From positions 3,732,501 to 3,796,500 of the forward strand of contig NC_053044.1 in assembly GCF_003473485.1 (NCBI RefSeq): 64,000 nt of DNA. The letters run 5' to 3'. Numbering within the stretch: position 1 is the first letter of the stretch; the number at the start of each line of letters is the position of its first letter. Below the pieces are notes generated by a model. That model searched no databases and was not told where the DNA came from. It saw only the letters and a program-made list of their open reading frames with translations. The stretch is from Medicago truncatula (Eukaryota; Streptophyta; Magnoliopsida; Fabales; Fabaceae). The translations under genes were made by a program, and so were the position numbers. Shown in pieces: positions 11,316 to 23,460 of the stretch.

Positions 11316-13688
11316 TGTCATACCCCAATTTTTGACCTAAGACAGCACTGACACGTGTCATTTAACTCCGACCGGTCTCAGCCTTTCGAGCAAAAAATTC
11401 GGCAGGGAGGTATTTTAAAATACCTCATAGTTGATTCCGAGTCGGGCCCTCTTCTCTCAATTTTCATTTAATTTTAATTTCCATCTTTTATTAATTTTAA
11501 ATTCATTTTTTTTTTTAACCTTTATTTTATCTTATTTTTGTTTTATTTATCCTTAGTCCTTTAATTTCATTTTTTTAATGTCCAAAAATAAATCAAAATT
11601 TGGTCCGATAATGTCCCAAACACAGCTCACAAACAACTAAAAACAGGCTGTAATGTCTCCTCTCCAAGCAACAAAAATTTTGCTCATTTCAAGCTCTATA
11701 TATACAAACACAGATGCAGCCAAGACAAAAAGGGGGCCCAACAAGAGAAACATTCCACGGCTAAGCACACAGACACAACATTTCTCACCTGCAAGAAATC
11801 AACAGAGTCCAGTAACACAAAAATTCCAAACACCAAAACCATAGTTCAACACCGTACCGCCATACCAAACACTGTCAGCGCTATAACATCAGTTACCAAC
11901 ACAAGCCACAAACAAATCTCAAAAACAGCCGTAACTCAACACCAATCAACCCACAAACACGTAATAACAAAATCAAACTCAGTAACCATCACCAAACCGT
12001 CATAAAACATAACTCTAGCACAACAAACAATCAAATCCAAACCATACCACTTCCGGTTTCGAATTCAAACCGGATCTACCAAAAAAGTAATATTTCTTTC
12101 CTTTTAGATCTAGGTCAAACCGTTGGTTTTGAGCATTTTTGAGTTAAAAATCGGAAAGAAGGAGAGAAAAGAAGGAGAGAGGACGAAAAAATAAAAAAAA
12201 GGACACGTTTTTAACTCCGGCGCGGTGGCGCCGCCGCGAGGACTCGCCGGCCGCCACGCCGGAAGGCCCAACCTGGCCGGAGAAGGTGAAGAAAGGGAAG
12301 AGAGAGAAGAGAGAATACGTGAGAGTGAGAGAAGAAGAGAGAGAGAAAGAAAGAAAAAAATGAAGAAAAAGGAAAGAATGGGTATTTATACCCCTCTTCT
12401 TCAACAGATCCAATCAAGGCCGTTGATCAAATCAACGGCCGAGATTTGTTCCCCAAGGCCCAATCCTCCTCATTTTATTTCCTGCACCCTCCTTTACTGC
12501 TCACACACCCCAGCATCTCATTTTTCTAATTTCTTTTTCATGCATTTTAATTCTCGCTCTATCTGTTAATCCAGAGTGCTCTGGTCCTAAATTAACTGTT
12601 AATATTATATTTTTGTTAATCCAGAGTGCTCTGGTCCCCAGTTAGCTGTTAATATTATAATTATTCTCCAGAACAATCTGGTCCTTAATAATTAAATTAA
12701 TCCAGAGTGCTCTGGTCCAAAATTAACTTAATATGATATTCTTGCTTAATTTAGTTATTCTCCAGAACAATCTGGTCCTTGTTAATTAAATTAATCCAGA
12801 GTGCTCTGGTCCTATATTAACTATTAATATTATATTTTTGTTAATCCAGAGTGCTCTGGTCCAAACTTAAATGTTAATATTTATTTATTTTTGTTTAACT
12901 TAATTATTCTCCAGAATATTCTGGTCCATGTTAAAATAATTTCACAATTTAGCTTAACTTCATTTTTCTCATTCTGCTTATTTAATTTTCATATCTTTAT
13001 TCAAAAACAACAAAAACATTCAAATATCAAAAATTCATAAAAAGAACTTTTTCACAGTAAACCTTGATCTTAAATCAAGTGACCGTCTTTTTCTTTTTCT
13101 TAATCAAATTTCAAATCAATTCTAATTCAACTTCAAGTCTATTTCTTTCAATCTAAAAAACACAAATCAATTCTCATTTGCCATTTGGCTTTTTATTTCA
13201 AAACCTCTTTCAAAACATATAAAAAAACACCAAACAAATCAAACGTCAATTTCTACCCCGAACTACGAGGTTTTGATCCCTCACGGGTACGTAGGCAGAG
13301 GACCTTGTCCTTCCAAATCAATTAAAAAACAATTTTCTTTTTTTCTCTTTTCAATCATCAACTAAAAAACATTTTTCTTTTTTCTCTTCAATTAAAATCA
13401 ATTTTCTTTTCTTTATCAACTCATAATTCAATTTCATTTTCATCTCTTTAAAAGCAAGCAAGTTTAAGCACAAAAAGTTAAATAAAATCAAGAGGTTCTC
13501 GTAGAGTACTACGAATATTTAGGGTGCTAATACCTTCCCTAAATATAACCAACCCCCGAACCCTAAATCTTTTCAAAATGGGTGGTTTGGAACGTTTTCC
13601 CCTTAAAAAAATTTTTTGTTCGGTCGTGATATAAAAAGTGAGTCAAGAGTCAATCAAATGGCCTTGACGTCCGAAAAATGGCGCGACA
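11316..13688 (+). repeat. Ogre-type 5' LTR
   Basis: 2373 bp, TGTCATACCCC to GCGCGACA. It holds a GC-rich patch (about 12220-12290), a purine-rich tract, a TATA-like TATTTATA near 12385, and the palindrome array described separately. It is near-identical to 20436-22807. Confidence 0.95.
12571..12924. repeat. Array of eight palindromes in the Ogre-type LTR
   Basis: Five copies of CCAGAGTGCTCTGG (12571, 12621, 12702, 12796, 12846), two of CCAGAACAATCTGG (12668, 12762) and one of CCAGAATATTCTGG (12911). Each is followed by TCC and separated by AT-rich spacers. The arms are inverted repeats. The same array is at 21691-22044 in the other LTR. The last type contains GAAnnTTC, the core of a heat-shock element. 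Confidence 0.9.
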
Positions 13689-14443
13689 GAAATGGCGACT
13701 TCACTGGGGACACTTAAGAGGGTTGAGCCTAACTTGGCTTTATTTAATTCTTTGTGCTCTAACTTGCTTAAAACAAAAAAAAAATAAAAGATGGAAATAC
13801 ATGTATATATGTTCTCTTTTCTTCTTTCTTTTTTCCTTAACGTGAGTAGTGGTGAGATAAGTCCTACACCCGGGCTTGAGGGAAACATAAGATAAGATGG
13901 TGGTATAACCAAAGTGCCATTCCGAGAGTCAAGTCTCGTGTTTTGGTTCATGTGGTATAACCCCGCTCAATGGAGGAATCTTGGAAGTAATTTATGTTGG
14001 CATGAGTAGTCGTGTTGGCATTGTATTTTCAAGTGACCGTCGAAGTTGAGGACCTTTAGTTACCATTACCCATCTTGGCCTTTTAGGACGTAGTGCGGTG
14101 GCTAATCAAGAGTAGTCTTGGTCTAGTTGATACGCGATACTACACTCAGACGAGACTTTCTTACGAACGTTGTTGGACCGGAAGTATTTCCGTAACCCGA
14201 TGACATTCGGAAGCGGTTAAAGACTCTGGGAACCTGGTAGAACCCGTGATACAGGTACAAATGAGACCATAGTCCTTACCAAATGACGTGTTTACCCTTT
14301 GACTCCATCATTGTGGACCTAAAACCTCACCATGTTTTCACCATTTGTGCAGCATAATCATGCATACATGCATTCATCCATAAAAACTTCTTTCATCAAA
14401 ATATCGAAGGGCTTATATAGTTTTTTTTGTAAATATCAAGGGG

Positions 14444-15862
14444 ATGGAGAGAAGAAACACTAGGAAGTTTACTTTCAAGAAATTGGATTTGATGAACTTA
14501 AGGGATCTTGCGGTTAAGGTAGCCAGTCCGGAAGACTTTCATGATCGTCATGGGAGGCTGCTTGGTATCCTTTGGACAAATGTTGAGAAAGGATGTTTGG
14601 AGACCTTGGTCCAATTCTATGACCCTGCTTACCATTGTTTTACTTTCCCCGACTACCAACTTGCTCCCACCCTCGAGGAATACTCCTACTTAGTTGGCCT
14701 ACCAGTGCTTGACGAAGTACCATTTACCGGCCTTGAACCCATTCCAAAAGCCGCCATTATAGCAGATGCTCTCCATCTTGAAACCTCTCTCATAAAAACA
14801 AAACTCACCATCAAAGGAAATCTTCCAAGCCTACCCGCCAAATTCCTTTACCAGCAAGCCTCTGATTTCGCCGAAGTAAACAATGTCAACGCCTTTTACT
14901 CCATCCTAGCCTTACTCATTTACGGCCTTGTACTGTTCCCAAATGTTGATAATTATGTTGACATCCATGCCATTCAAATCTTCCTCACAAAGAACCCTGT
15001 CCCCACATTGTTAGCCGATATGTACCATTCCATACACGATCGGAACCAGGTAGGTCGTGGGGCTATCCTCGGTTGTGCACCTTTACTATACAAATGGTTT
15101 ACCTCTCATTTACCCCAAACCCATTCCTTTCAAGCCAATCCAAGAAATCTCTCTTGGTCTAAAAGAATCATGTCCCTCACTCCATCTGACATAGCCTGGT
15201 ACCACGCCACCCATAACTTCAGAAATATCATTGTCAGTTGTGGAGAATACTCAAACGTACCCCTTCTCGGTATGCAAGGAGGAATCAGTTACAACCCTAT
15301 CCTTGCCAAACGTCAGTTTGGATGCCCAATGGAAACTAAACCGGATAGCATCTACTTAGAGGGTGAATTCTACTTTAAAGATCCCACAAACAAGAGAGGA
15401 AAATTTGTTCAGGCTTGGCGTGCTATTCGCAGACTTAGCAGAAGCCAATTGGCGAAGAGATCAGACTTTTCACAAGGATCTCACACTCAATGGGTCATTA
15501 ATAGAGCTTCAAGTCTGGTCCTACCCTATCACCTCCCAAGATACCTATCTTCAACTACCCCATATCCATCCTTACCCATGACTTCTAAAACCAAAGAGGA
15601 AGCTCAATACCTGTTAATCGAGATGACACGAGAAAAGGACATATGGAGAATGAGATATATGGAAGCCGAGAACAAGATTGGGACTCTAAAGGGACAAGTA
15701 GAACAGAAAGATCATGAGCTCAGCAAGATGAGGCAACAAATGATCGAGAGAGACGATCTACTCCAGGAGAAGGACAGGTTGCTTGGAAAGCATATCACTA
15801 AGAAACAACGCATGGACTTCATGGATTTGTTTGATGATGCACATTCAGATTTCGAGGAGTAG
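14444..15862 (+). CDS. Ogre-type ORF1 protein of the retroelement
   Basis: An open frame of 472 codons downstream of the 5' LTR. Residues about 15-330 carry the plant-mobile-domain-like fold found in legume Ogre ORF1 and many plant transposon proteins (blocks such as PDYQLAPTLEEYSYLVGLP and DIAWYHATHNF). Residues about 375-455 form a heptad-rich coiled coil. In Ogre this extra ORF lies ahead of gag-pol; its role is not established. The frame itself looks whole. It sits in an element that cannot be autonomous. Confidence 0.85.
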   Translation: MERRNTRKFTFKKLDLMNLRDLAVKVASPEDFHDRHGRLLGILWTNVEKGCLETLVQFYDPAYHCFTFPDYQLAPTLEEYSYLVGLPVLDEVPFTGLEPIPKAAIIADALHLETSLIKTKLTIKGNLPSLPAKFLYQQASDFAEVNNVNAFYSILALLIYGLVLFPNVDNYVDIHAIQIFLTKNPVPTLLADMYHSIHDRNQVGRGAILGCAPLLYKWFTSHLPQTHSFQANPRNLSWSKRIMSLTPSDIAWYHATHNFRNIIVSCGEYSNVPLLGMQGGISYNPILAKRQFGCPMETKPDSIYLEGEFYFKDPTNKRGKFVQAWRAIRRLSRSQLAKRSDFSQGSHTQWVINRASSLVLPYHLPRYLSSTTPYPSLPMTSKTKEEAQYLLIEMTREKDIWRMRYMEAENKIGTLKGQVEQKDHELSKMRQQMIERDDLLQEKDRLLGKHITKKQRMDFMDLFDDAHSDFEE

Positions 15863-16204
15863 TCTACTTCAAGAGCTCAAGAACTCCCCGTTTGTTTTAT
15901 CCTTTATGCTTTCCATTATGTACTTTGGAGTCTATCCCTTGGCTCAATTTGTTAAAAAGGGAATTAACTTGTTTCTATTTGTAGGACTATCCCTTGACTT
16001 TGTTTTAGAAAGGGAATTATCTTGTCCAAGGAAACTTTCAGTTATGATGTTTACCAAAATTGCTTTTATAAGTCCTTCGATAAATAAAATATGTCTATCT
16101 TTTTGCATAACATCATGCATCATCCCGCATTTCATAGTTTCAAATACAAGTCTCACAATTTTTTTTTTTTTTTTCTTTTCCACCAAAGGTCAAAGAAGGG
16201 TCTC

Positions 16205-17008
16205 ATGTCTTCATTCAACTTCAGCTCACACATGCAAACACTCGTGCAAACACAAAAAATGGATCGACTTAGAGAAGAGGTCCACGAGCTTCGTGAAGAA
16301 GTAACTGTACTTCGGGCCGGGGTAGAGAAGTTAACTAACTTGGTATCTTCACTATTGGCTACGCAGGATCAGCCGCTATGCCCACAACAGCCTCGACAAC
16401 AAGCTCTTCAGCAGTTTATTGCTCAAGATCAAGCTAAGGGAGCACCACGGTTTGATCTGATCCCTGTGAAATATGCAGAGCTGTTTCCCACACTTCTTAA
16501 GGAAAATCTGATCCAAACTAGACCACCTCTCCCGGTACCAAAAAGGTTGCCAATGGGGCATAAAGCTGACCTTTCTTGTGCTTTCCATCAAGGGGCATCA
16601 GGTCACGATATCGAGCAATGCTTTGCTTTTAGAACTGTAGTCCAGAAGTTAATCCAAGCTAACACTCTGTCCCCTGAGGGTCAGCTACTTGTCCAACAAA
16701 GATCTCAAAAGCCGGTTTACCAGCCACAACTTCAACAACAGGCTCCAAGAGCACTGCAGTTTGATCCGATTCCTATGAAGTACGCAGAACTGTTTCCTTA
16801 CCTGCTTAAGAAGAACTTGATCCAAACTAGGGCACCTCCTCCAGTGCCGAAGAAATTGCTGGCTCAATGGAGAACTGACCTCTGTTGTGCTTTCCATCAA
16901 GGAGCACAAAGTCATGACGTTGAGCATTGTTTCTCCTTGAAGATTGAAGTCCAGAAGCTGATTGACGACGATGTCTTGCCTTTCAAAAATTTGAATCTGA
17001 GTGTGTAG
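16205..17008 (+). CDS. Ogre-type gag-like frame with duplicated knuckle domain (fossil)
   Basis: It begins with a coiled coil (RLREEVHELREEVTVLRAGV) and continues with two related blocks of about 75-80 residues (about 16450-16680 and 16760-16990). Each has KYAELFP, NLIQTR and a knuckle-like CAFHQGA...H...C. In Ogre this region lies at the end of gag, before protease. The larger gag body and the enzymes are not present in order after it. Confidence 0.7.
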   Translation: MSSFNFSSHMQTLVQTQKMDRLREEVHELREEVTVLRAGVEKLTNLVSSLLATQDQPLCPQQPRQQALQQFIAQDQAKGAPRFDLIPVKYAELFPTLLKENLIQTRPPLPVPKRLPMGHKADLSCAFHQGASGHDIEQCFAFRTVVQKLIQANTLSPEGQLLVQQRSQKPVYQPQLQQQAPRALQFDPIPMKYAELFPYLLKKNLIQTRAPPPVPKKLLAQWRTDLCCAFHQGAQSHDVEHCFSLKIEVQKLIDDDVLPFKNLNLSV

Positions 17009-17313
17009 CTGCAATTGGGTCAACGTTTATGTTTTCTTCTGCTACTCGATTTTCTTCCAGCGATATGTTTGTCGGTTTACTACCTTTTCAAAAAAAAACA
17101 TCCTTTCGTCCCGCCCGAGATGAAAGTGAACTGGCGTAGGGCTTTTTGCTTTAAGAATTGTCATCATTAATAAAAAAGTCGCTTCGATCCCGACTTTGCT
17201 TTTTATTTTTTGCTTTTTCTGGAAAAATGGTAATACAAAAAAACCCAAAAAAAAAAAAAAAAAAAATCTTTTAATCATTTTCAAATATCTGCATAATCAT
17301 AACTTTCATTTAC

Positions 17314-17950
17314 ATGTCAAAATCAATAATCAAATCATGCATTAATAAACCCGTTGAACACAGTAACCATGCACTCTCTTCCAACTTTGAGTTCTCTATG
17401 TCCGAAGATGAAGAAGAGGAAAATGAGGAGACTCCCGATGAGATCTCTTGCTTACTGGGGCATCTTAGCCGTCGAATCTACAAACAAAAATATCAAGAAG
17501 ATTGCCCGGAAGATGGCTTTCATTTACAAAGACGGGCACAAGATGCTACCATCCGCACTTCATGAGTATAGTACTTCAATGCACATTTCAACAGGGGCAA
17601 ACCCCCTCCATCCCTCAGTATACAACATGAAGTTTGTGCGGCCCGTGGAGGTCGAAGTCCCGACAATAGGAGTTCTACCGAAGTCCAAGCTTGATTGAAC
17701 TTAAAATACATGACGACCTTGTACAACCATGTCAAAAGAGGTTGAAACAAACTTCTAACAAGAAGGTTCGTCTTCATAAATTTCAAGGAGACTTTGTGCC
17801 CAAGGAGGTACTACCTTTAAACCAGATTCCAGGGGCAAGTGGACGCCTAACTATGAAAGCCATGTGCACTGACTCTTGCGCCTACAAATGGTGATAAACT
17901 CACACTTCCTATGGATGCCAATGCAGCCAAGAAATACTTTGTCAAAAAAT
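17314..17950 (+). mobile_element. Remnants of Ogre pol, including the integrase C-terminal part
   Basis: Short stretches resemble the linker ahead of reverse transcriptase (an acidic [16 protein letters not shown] block) and then, directly, the integrase end (RPVEVEVPTIGVLPKSKLD, later KKYFVKK wording). Protease, reverse transcriptase, RNase H and most of integrase are missing. Broken. Confidence 0.65.
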
Positions 17951-18830
17951 GAAAGCCCGATAAGTCGCAAACCTGAAAAGGCGGCTTAGGCAAAAATGAG
18001 CGTCTCGGTGGTCTGAAAACCCGAAAGGGCGTCCAGGCAAAATAGAGACATGAACAAAAATGATTATCCTGATGGATTGAAAACCCGAAAGGGCGATCTA
18101 TGCAAAAGTCAAGGATCAAAAGACAAAGTAACTGCATCAGTCAGGCACCATACACTTGGGGCATCCAAACTATTAAAAAAAAACTTCCGACTCGAAGCAT
18201 CTACAAGTCAAAGACCCAGAACAGGGGCATTCAAAGTTGTTAGGGAGAATAACGGTTATTGTGTTCAAGGTACCCTTCCCACTATATTTACCATTTTTCA
18301 AATTTTTCAAAGATCCATGGAGCCATGCCATAGGCAGGTCGCCACTCAATTCATCAAATTTGAGCATGTGCCCATTTATTTGGAACTCTCATTTATTCTA
18401 ATTGCAAAATTTCTTCTATTTTTGATGGCAATACTTAAAGCAAAAATTTTCAAAATACAAAACATTTTTTACATCTTTTGAAAAGTGTGAACAACAAACA
18501 CACTCTCTTTGAACTCATAAGTAGGTGAAGCGTACATCAACATTCGCCTCGAGAACGGTTACACTCCGAAAGGGAAACAGGGCTAAGCACTATGAAAAGA
18601 CCTCTGCCTTGAGCAAGATGCTGTCACAGCCCAAAATACAAAAAAAATCAAAGCTCGCTAAGCTGAAAACCTGAAAAGGCAGCTTAGGCAATAGAGAGCG
18701 TCCCGGTGGACTGAAAACCCGAAAGGGCGGTCCAGGCAAAAATTAGGGGCACAAAAAAGAATATACTCCCGGTGGACTGAAAACCCGAAAGGGCAGTCCA
18801 GGCAAAAGTTAAGGATTTCAAAAAAGCACG
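17951..18830 (+). repeat. Interspersed repeat 'GAAAACCCGAAAGGGC' in the Ogre 3' region
   Basis: At least six copies of a phrase like CTGAAAACCCGAAAGGGCGG followed by TCCAGGCAAAA occur between about 17965 and 18810, in two clusters. Tandem repeats between pol and the 3' LTR are characteristic of Ogre elements. Confidence 0.75.
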
Positions 18831-19268
18831 ACTGTTGAAGCATGCAAGGGGAGGAACACCTTGTGTCGTCTTACAACTGGCGACTTCTTCTAGACTTTCT
18901 ATCAACAATGGGCTTTACCCCCAAGAGCATTAGTTGCTACCTTGTGCCAGGTTCTTACACCATCGACGGTTTGACTTGTTAACAATAATATCATCTCCAA
19001 GGAAGTTTGCCGAGTGTTTGTACTGCGATGTCAGTCCGCCTCCCACCTTACCAATCCTGTCTCATTCCATCGAGTCTATACAATCATACATCCATTCACA
19101 CATTCATACATCAATACATTCATACAATCATGCATTCATCAATATTTTCACATATTCATACGTTTACGTGTACACAACATATGCACAACATCGATCCACC
19201 CATAATTACATCAGTCATCCATAATATCGTTTCAGTCATGTCTCTTAAGTTCGGTCTTAACTTATCAA

Positions 19269-19533
19269 TTTCAAGCGGCAAGTTTCTGATAAAGGGACAA
19301 CTTGAATCTATTTTCAATCACTTTCAAGCGGCAAGTTTCTGATAAAGGAACAACTTGAATCTATTTTCAATCACTTTCAAGTGGCAAGTTTCTGATAAAG
19401 GGACAACTTGAATCTATTTTCAGTCACTTTCAAGCGGCTAGTTTCCGGCAAAAGGACAACTTGAATCTATTTTCAATCAATTTCAAGCGGCTAGTTTCCG
19501 GCAATAGGACAGCTTGAATCTATTTCCAATCAA
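19269..19533 (+). repeat. Tandem array, 53-bp unit, five copies
   Basis: Five head-to-tail units of exactly 53 bp begin TTTCAAGCGGCAAGTTTC. The first three units and the last two form two subtypes (CAAGTTTCTGATAAAG against CTAGTTTCCGGCAA). Confidence 0.9.
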
Positions 19534-20155
19534 TTTCAATTTCAAAAGTGTCATGCCCGGCGTAAAGCTGTGCTAGCCATGTCACTAATCAATTTCAATT
19601 TCAATTTCAATTTCAAAAGTGTCATCCCCGGCGTGAAGCCGTGCTAGTGATGTCACTAATCAATTTCAATTTCAATTTCAAAAGTGTCATCCCCGGCGTG
19701 AAGCCGTGCTAGTGATGTCACTAATCAATTTCAATTTCAATTTCAATTTCAATTTCAAATTCAAAAGTGTCATCCCCGGCGTGAAGCCGTGCTAGTGATG
19801 TCACTAATCAATTTCAATTTCAATGTCAATTTCAATTTCAATTTCAAAAGTGTCATCCCCGGCGTGAAGCCGTGCTAGTGATGTCACTAATCAATTTCAA
19901 TTTAATGTCAATTTCAATTTCAATTTCAAAAGTGTCGTCCCCGGCGTAAAGCCGTGCTAGTGATGTCACTAATCAATTTCAAAAGTGTCATCCCCGGCGT
20001 GAAGCCATTCTAGTCATGACACTAGTCAATTTCCATTTCAATTTCAATTTCAAAAGTGTCGTCCCCGGCGTAAAGCCGTGCTAGTGATGTCACTAATCAA
20101 TTTCAAAGTGCCATCCCTGGCGTGAAGCTGTGCCAGTGATGTCACTAGTTAATTT
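19534..20155 (+). repeat. Tandem array, nine cores with TTTCAA spacers
   Basis: Nine copies of a core around GTGTCATCCCCGGCGTGAAG, continuing GTGCTAGTGATGTCAC, are separated by variable numbers of TTTCAA hexamers (one to six). It is a nested satellite: a hexamer repeat inside a longer unit. Confidence 0.9.
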
Positions 20156-20435
20156 CAATCACCTATCATATAGGTTGTAGACAATCATTTTCCCCAGTGA
20201 AACTACATTCCCCTAGCGGAGTCAGAATCCCTTTCTCTAGCGAGTTTTGGGTATCCCATTGTTGTTTCTCATTCCAGTCGAGTCACCTATGTCATCATGC
20301 ACTCATTCTTGCATCAAATGCATTCATAGCATCTTAGGTCAAAAATGGTGTACTCTGTATTTAAGTCTCTTCGACCTGTCAATTCAAAGATTCCATCTTC
20401 GAATCTCCGGACGAAGAAACTTAAATAGGGGCATC

Positions 20436-22807
20436 TGTCATACCCCAATTTTTGACCTAAGACAGCACTGACACGTGTCATTTAACTCCGACCGGTCTCA
20501 GCCTTTCGAGCAAAAATTCGGCAGGGAGGTATTTTAAAATACCTCATAGTTGATTCCGAGTCGGGCCCTCTTCTCTCAATTTTCATTTAATTTTAATTTC
20601 CATCTTTTATTAATTTTAAATTCATTTTTTTTTTTAACCTTTATTTTATCTTATTTTTGTTTTATTTATCCTTAGTCCTTTAATTTCATTTTTTTAATGT
20701 CCAAAAATAAATCAAAATTTGGTCCGATAATGTCCCAAACACAGCTCACAAACAACTAAAAACAGGCTGTAATGTCTCCTCTCCAAGCAACAAAAATTTT
20801 GCTCATTTCAAGCTCTATATATACAAACACAGATGCAGCCAAGACAAAAGGGGGCCCAACAAGAGAAACATTCCACGGCTAAGCACACAGACACAACATT
20901 TCTCACCTGCAAGAAATCAACAGAGTCCAGTAACACAAAAATTCCAAACACCAAAACCATAGTTCAACACCGTACCGCCATACCAAACACTGTCAGCGCT
21001 ATAACATCAGTTACCAACACAAGCCACAAACAAATCTCAAAAACAGCCGTAACTCAACACCAATCAACCCACAAACACGTAATAACAAAATCAAACTCAG
21101 TAACCATCACCAAACCGTCATAAAACATAACTCTAGCACAACAAACAATCAAATCCAAACCATACCACTTCCGGTTTCGAATTCAAACCGGATCTACCAA
21201 AAAAGTAATATTTCTTTCCTTTTAGATCTAGGTCAAACCGTTGGGTTTTGAGCATTTTTGAGTTAAAAATCGGAAAGAAGGAGAGAAAAGAAGGAGAGAG
21301 GACGAAAAAATAAAAAAAAGGACACGTTTTTAACTCCGGCGCGGTGGCGCCGCCGCGAGGACTCGCCGGCCGCCACGCCGGAAGGCCCAACCTGGCCGGA
21401 GAAGGTGAAGAAAGGGAAGAGAGAGAAGAGAGAATACGTGAGAGTGAGAGAAGAAGAGAGAGAGAAAGAAAGAAAAAAATGAAGAAAAAAGGAAAGAATG
21501 TGTATTTATACCCCTCTTCTTCAACAGATCCAATCAAGGCCGTTGATCAAATCAACGGCCGAGATTTGTTCCCCAAGGCCCAATCCTCCTCATTTTATTT
21601 CCTGCACCCTCCTTTACTGCTCACACACCCCAGCATCTCATTTTTCTAATTTCTTTTTCATGCATTTTAATTCTCGCTCTATCTGTTAATCCAGAGTGCT
21701 CTGGTCCTAAATTAACTGTTAATATTATATTTTTGTTAATCCAGAGTGCTCTGGTCCCCAGTTAGCTGTTAATATTATAATTATTCTCCAGAACAATCTG
21801 GTCCTTAATAATTAAATTAATCCAGAGTGCTCTGGTCCAAAATTAACTTAATATGATATTCTTGCTTAATTTAGTTATTCTCCAGAACAATCTGGTCCTT
21901 GTTAATTAAATTAATCCAGAGTGCTCTGGTCCTATATTAACTATTAATATTATATTTTTGTTAATCCAGAGTGCTCTGGTCCAAACTTAAATGTTAATAT
22001 TTATTTATTTTTGTTTAACTTAATTATTCTCCAGAATATTCTGGTCCATGTTAAAATAATTTCACAATTTAGCTTAACTTCATTTTTCTCATTCTGCTTA
22101 TTTAATTTTCATATCTTTATTCAAAACAACAAAAACATTCAAATATCAAAAATTCATAAAAGAACTTTTTCACAGTAAACCTTGATCTTAAATCAAGTGA
22201 CCGTCTTTTTCTTTTTCTTAATCAAATTTCAAATCAATTCTAATTCAACTTCAAGTCTATTTCTTTCAATCTAAAAAACACAAATCAATTCTCATTTGCC
22301 ATTTGGCTTTTTATTTCAAAACCTCTTTCAAAACATATAAAAAAACACCAAACAAATCAAACGTCAATTTCTACCCCGAACTACGAGGTTTTGATCCCTC
22401 ACGGGTACGTAGGCAGAGGACCTTGTCCTTCCAAATCAATTAAAAAACAATTTTCTTTTTTTCTCTTTTCAATCATCAACTAAAAAACATTTTTCTTTTT
22501 TCTCTTCAATTAAAATCAATTTTCTTTTCTTTATCAACTCATAATTCAATTTCATTTTCATCTCTTTAAAAGCAAGCAAGTTTAAGCACAAAAAGTTAAA
22601 TAAAATCAAGAGGTTCTCGTAGAGTACTACGAATATTTAGGGTGCTAATACCTTCCCTAAATATAACCAACCCCCGAACCCTAAATCTTTTCAAAATGGG
22701 TGGTTTGGAACGTTTTCCCCTTAAAAAAATTTTTTTGTTCGGTCGTGATATAAAAAGTGAGTCAAGAGTCAATCAAATGGCCTTGACGTCCGAAAAATGG
22801 CGCGACA
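20436..22807 (+). repeat. Ogre-type 3' LTR
   Basis: 2372 bp, almost identical to 11316-13688, with the palindrome array at 21691-22044. It ends at GCGACA before the GACTA duplication. Confidence 0.95.
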
Positions 22808-23460
22808 GACTAGTACTCTTATGGATATGATTCTAGTGACTGGTGAATAAGTGTCGAAGAAGACTATATTTTTCTCTGTCTAAAACCTTTGACTACAAGG
22901 ATAGCCTTGTATTCATCAACCGTACCATCAGGTTTTAGTTCTTTTTCCTAAAATCCAAAAAACAACCGATTAGTTTGCAACTATGAGACAAGTCAACCAA
23001 CTATCTTGTTTTGTTAGACTCTAGAAAATCCATTTCATCGTTTATTGCTTCTTGCCATAATTCAGCATCCAATAAGGATATAACTTCTTTAAGACTTAAT
23101 GGATATTCTTCCAATGTATAAACCGAGTTCATACTCTTTAGCTATTCTAGCTTTCCTACCTCCTCGAGGTTCTATAACATCTGGTACGATGTTTTCATAA
23201 CTATTTCTGATTACACGAATGTGATCAGATATAGTGCCCCCACTAGTTCTTAATTTTTAGAAGGGAATTTATTTTGCCCCCACTAATGTCGTGCTCCCAC
23301 TAGTGCCCCCACTATTCTTTAGTTTCAAGGGGTAAATATTTACATAGAAATCGGCGTCTTTTAATTCTATGATCACTTTAACATTTAGGTCATAAAGCCT
23401 ATATGTTTTGCTATTTATAGCATACCCAATGAATATACATTCATAGGCTCTACTAGTGAG
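22808..23460 (-). mobile_element. Copia internal remnant: start of reverse transcriptase and integrase end
   Basis: The minus strand shows copia wording ([19 protein letters not shown] near 23400, an integrase C-terminal block, then a WQEAINDEM-like reverse-transcriptase start near 23030). This is the continuation of the outer copia element between its two insertions. Broken. Confidence 0.75.

Larger units (their letters stand above)
11316..22807 (+). mobile_element. Ogre-lineage Ty3/gypsy derivative, internally deleted
   Basis: 11.5 kb with two LTRs of about 2.37 kb and a 5-bp target duplication GACTA (11311-11315 and 22808-22812). A primer site (TGGCGACTTCACTGGGGAC, the Ogre type, reported to match tRNA-Arg) follows the left LTR at 13693, and a purine tract (AAATAGGGGC) precedes the right LTR. 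Parts in order: ORF1, gag-like frame, short pol remnants including the integrase end, and long 3' tandem repeats. Full Ogre elements exceed 20 kb, so most of pol is absent and the copy is non-autonomous. The LTRs differ almost only in homopolymer lengths, so the insertion is very recent (tens of thousands of years). Confidence 0.9.

Noticed and set aside
12225-12569. Frame rich in Arg and Glu, repeated at 21344
   Set aside because: Produced by the GC-rich and purine-rich tracts of the Ogre-type LTR.
16091-16204. Upstream extension of the gag-like frame
   Set aside because: Crosses a poly-T tract and lacks gag-like sequence. The Met at 16205, just before the coiled coil, is a better start.
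19534-20155. CRISPR-like look of regularly spaced repeats
   Set aside because: The spacers are just multiples of TTTCAA, and the array is a known type of Ogre 3' satellite in a plant genome.
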